Position numbers and translations under genes: made by a program. The notes below the pieces were generated by a model that worked only from the letters and a program-made list of their open reading frames with translations, ran no database searches and had not been told where the DNA came from. Shown here one piece after another: positions 5,774 through 6,622 of a stretch of 6,622 nt of DNA (its first letter is position 1; each line of letters opens with the position of its first letter). Source of the stretch: Chloroflexota bacterium (lineage in GTDB: Bacteria > Chloroflexota > UBA4733); assembly GCA_025980355.1 (NCBI GenBank), contig JAICXR010000192.1:1-6622 (forward strand). The letters are read 5' to 3'.

Positions 5774-6622
5774 CTACTGCTCCCCGGGTCGTGCCGCGCT
5801 GCCAGGGACTGTCGTCAGCCAGCCAGCGATGTCGGCAACGACCGACGGGTCCATGTGTTGCGCCGGTTCGTACTCCGCTGGCGCCGACGGTCCGGTACCG
5901 CAGAAGAAGAAATGGTTATCGGACGCGTAGATACGGATCGTCACGTCCCGGCGGTGGGCGAGGCCGTCCTCCCAGCGCGCGAGGTCGTCGGCCAACGTCA
6001 CCTGGTAGTCGCGGCCGCCCTGGAGGATGAGCATCGGCCGCTCCAACGCCGCAGCGGCCACGACCGGGTCGTAGGCGCGTAGGTACAGCCAGTACGCGGC
6101 GGGCACGCCGAAGGGCAAGTCGCTAGCCGGCGTCGACGGCGAGAGGTCGGGGCTATCGACCAGCCTCGCCTGCTCGCTCATCGTGTCGATGGCGGGTTGG
6201 GATGCGGCGGCCGTCTCGGGGTTGAGCGAGGCGAGGTAACGGAACTGCCGAACGGCGGCCCAATGCAGCGGCTGGGTGCCGCCGGCCAGGATGACCAGCC
6301 CGGCGACCGAGGGCTCGCCAGCCGCGATGCGCGGGGCGACGGTGCCGCCCAGGCTGTGGCCGAGCAGGAAGACCCGCCCGGCGTCGACGGCGGGGTGCTG
6401 GCGGAGCAGGCGGACGGCCGCGACGGCGTGCGGCAGGTACTCGTCGACCGCGGTAAAGTCGGGCGCCTGCTTGACCTCACTCGGATGGGCGTACGTGACT
6501 TTGTCGAAGCGCAGCACCGCCAGGCCGCGGCTGGCGAGTCCCCACGCCAGGTCCTTGAATGGCTTGTTCCGGCCCATCGTCGCGTCGCGGTCGTTTGGCC
6601 CCGAACCGCCGAGCAGCACGAG
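5774..6622 (-). CDS. Alpha/beta hydrolase, esterase-like (partial, N-terminus beyond window)
   Basis: A serine hydrolase of the alpha/beta-fold, probably an esterase or acyl hydrolase; the substrate is unknown. The frame is open to the window edge, with 282 residues visible before TAG at 5774-5776, counted from the first visible Leu. The oxyanion-hole strand LVLLGGSGPNDRD (1-13) is followed by NKPFKDLAWGLASRG (19-33) and VLRFDK (36-41). This order is characteristic of the esterase group that includes Thermotoga EstD and of hydrolases that carry an N-terminal DUF3887 domain. The nucleophile elbow is GHSLGG with Ser90, the acid QGGRDYQV with Asp205, and the base SDNHFFF with His237, so the triad is complete. 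A variable cap segment lies at about 115-185. Since this fold usually starts only a few strands before the GGSGPNDRD motif, the missing part is either short or an extra N-terminal domain or signal peptide. The next gene downstream on the same strand is 363 bp away, so it is probably a separate unit. Confidence 0.92.
   Translation of the reverse strand, partial: LVLLGGSGPNDRDATMGRNKPFKDLAWGLASRGLAVLRFDKVTYAHPSEVKQAPDFTAVDEYLPHAVAAVRLLRQHPAVDAGRVFLLGHSLGGTVAPRIAAGEPSVAGLVILAGGTQPLHWAAVRQFRYLASLNPETAAASQPAIDTMSEQARLVDSPDLSPSTPASDLPFGVPAAYWLYLRAYDPVVAAAALERPMLILQGGRDYQVTLADDLARWEDGLAHRRDVTIRIYASDNHFFFCGTGPSAPAEYEPAQHMDPSVVADIAGWLTTVPGSAARPGEQ

Overview
The window is GC-rich, densely coding bacterial chromosome with ordinary housekeeping content. 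It holds six protein-coding genes, two of them cut by the window edges. The organism is inferred, not proven: the high GC, the frequent GTG starts and the style of the PolA and esterase sequences (for example a GDLDALQLV 5'-nuclease motif) recall Chloroflexota such as Thermomicrobia. No rRNA, tRNA, CRISPR array, transposase or phage gene was seen.

Layout from left to right. (1) Positions 1-743, minus strand: panB, the first committed enzyme of pantothenate/CoA synthesis, missing only its C-terminal end. (2) Positions 744-1055: a divergent intergenic region with two inverted copies of a palindromic repeat (791-841 and 919-957), possible promoters for each side and a small leader hairpin. (3) Positions 1056-1787, plus strand: an unrecognised protein with four predicted membrane segments, carrying an uninterrupted run of ten G inside its coding sequence. 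(4) Positions 1843-4704, plus strand: polA, a full-length DNA polymerase I with 5'-nuclease, apparently intact 3'-5' proofreading and polymerase domains. (5) Positions 4767-5410, minus strand and convergent with polA: a two-gene unit of a HIT-family protein followed by a 51-residue, two-helix membrane protein. Their stop and start codons overlap as ATGA. (6) Positions 5411-5773: a 363-bp gap with no convincing gene. (7) Positions 5774-6622, minus strand: an alpha/beta hydrolase of the esterase type with a complete Ser-Asp-His triad, its N-terminus lying beyond the window.

The genes do not form one pathway. The points most worth a second look are the G10 tract, where a one-base slip either way would truncate the membrane protein; the paired palindromes, which look like a REP-pair (BIME-like) or MITE-like element; and the small coupled membrane-protein gene, which is easily missed by length cut-offs.
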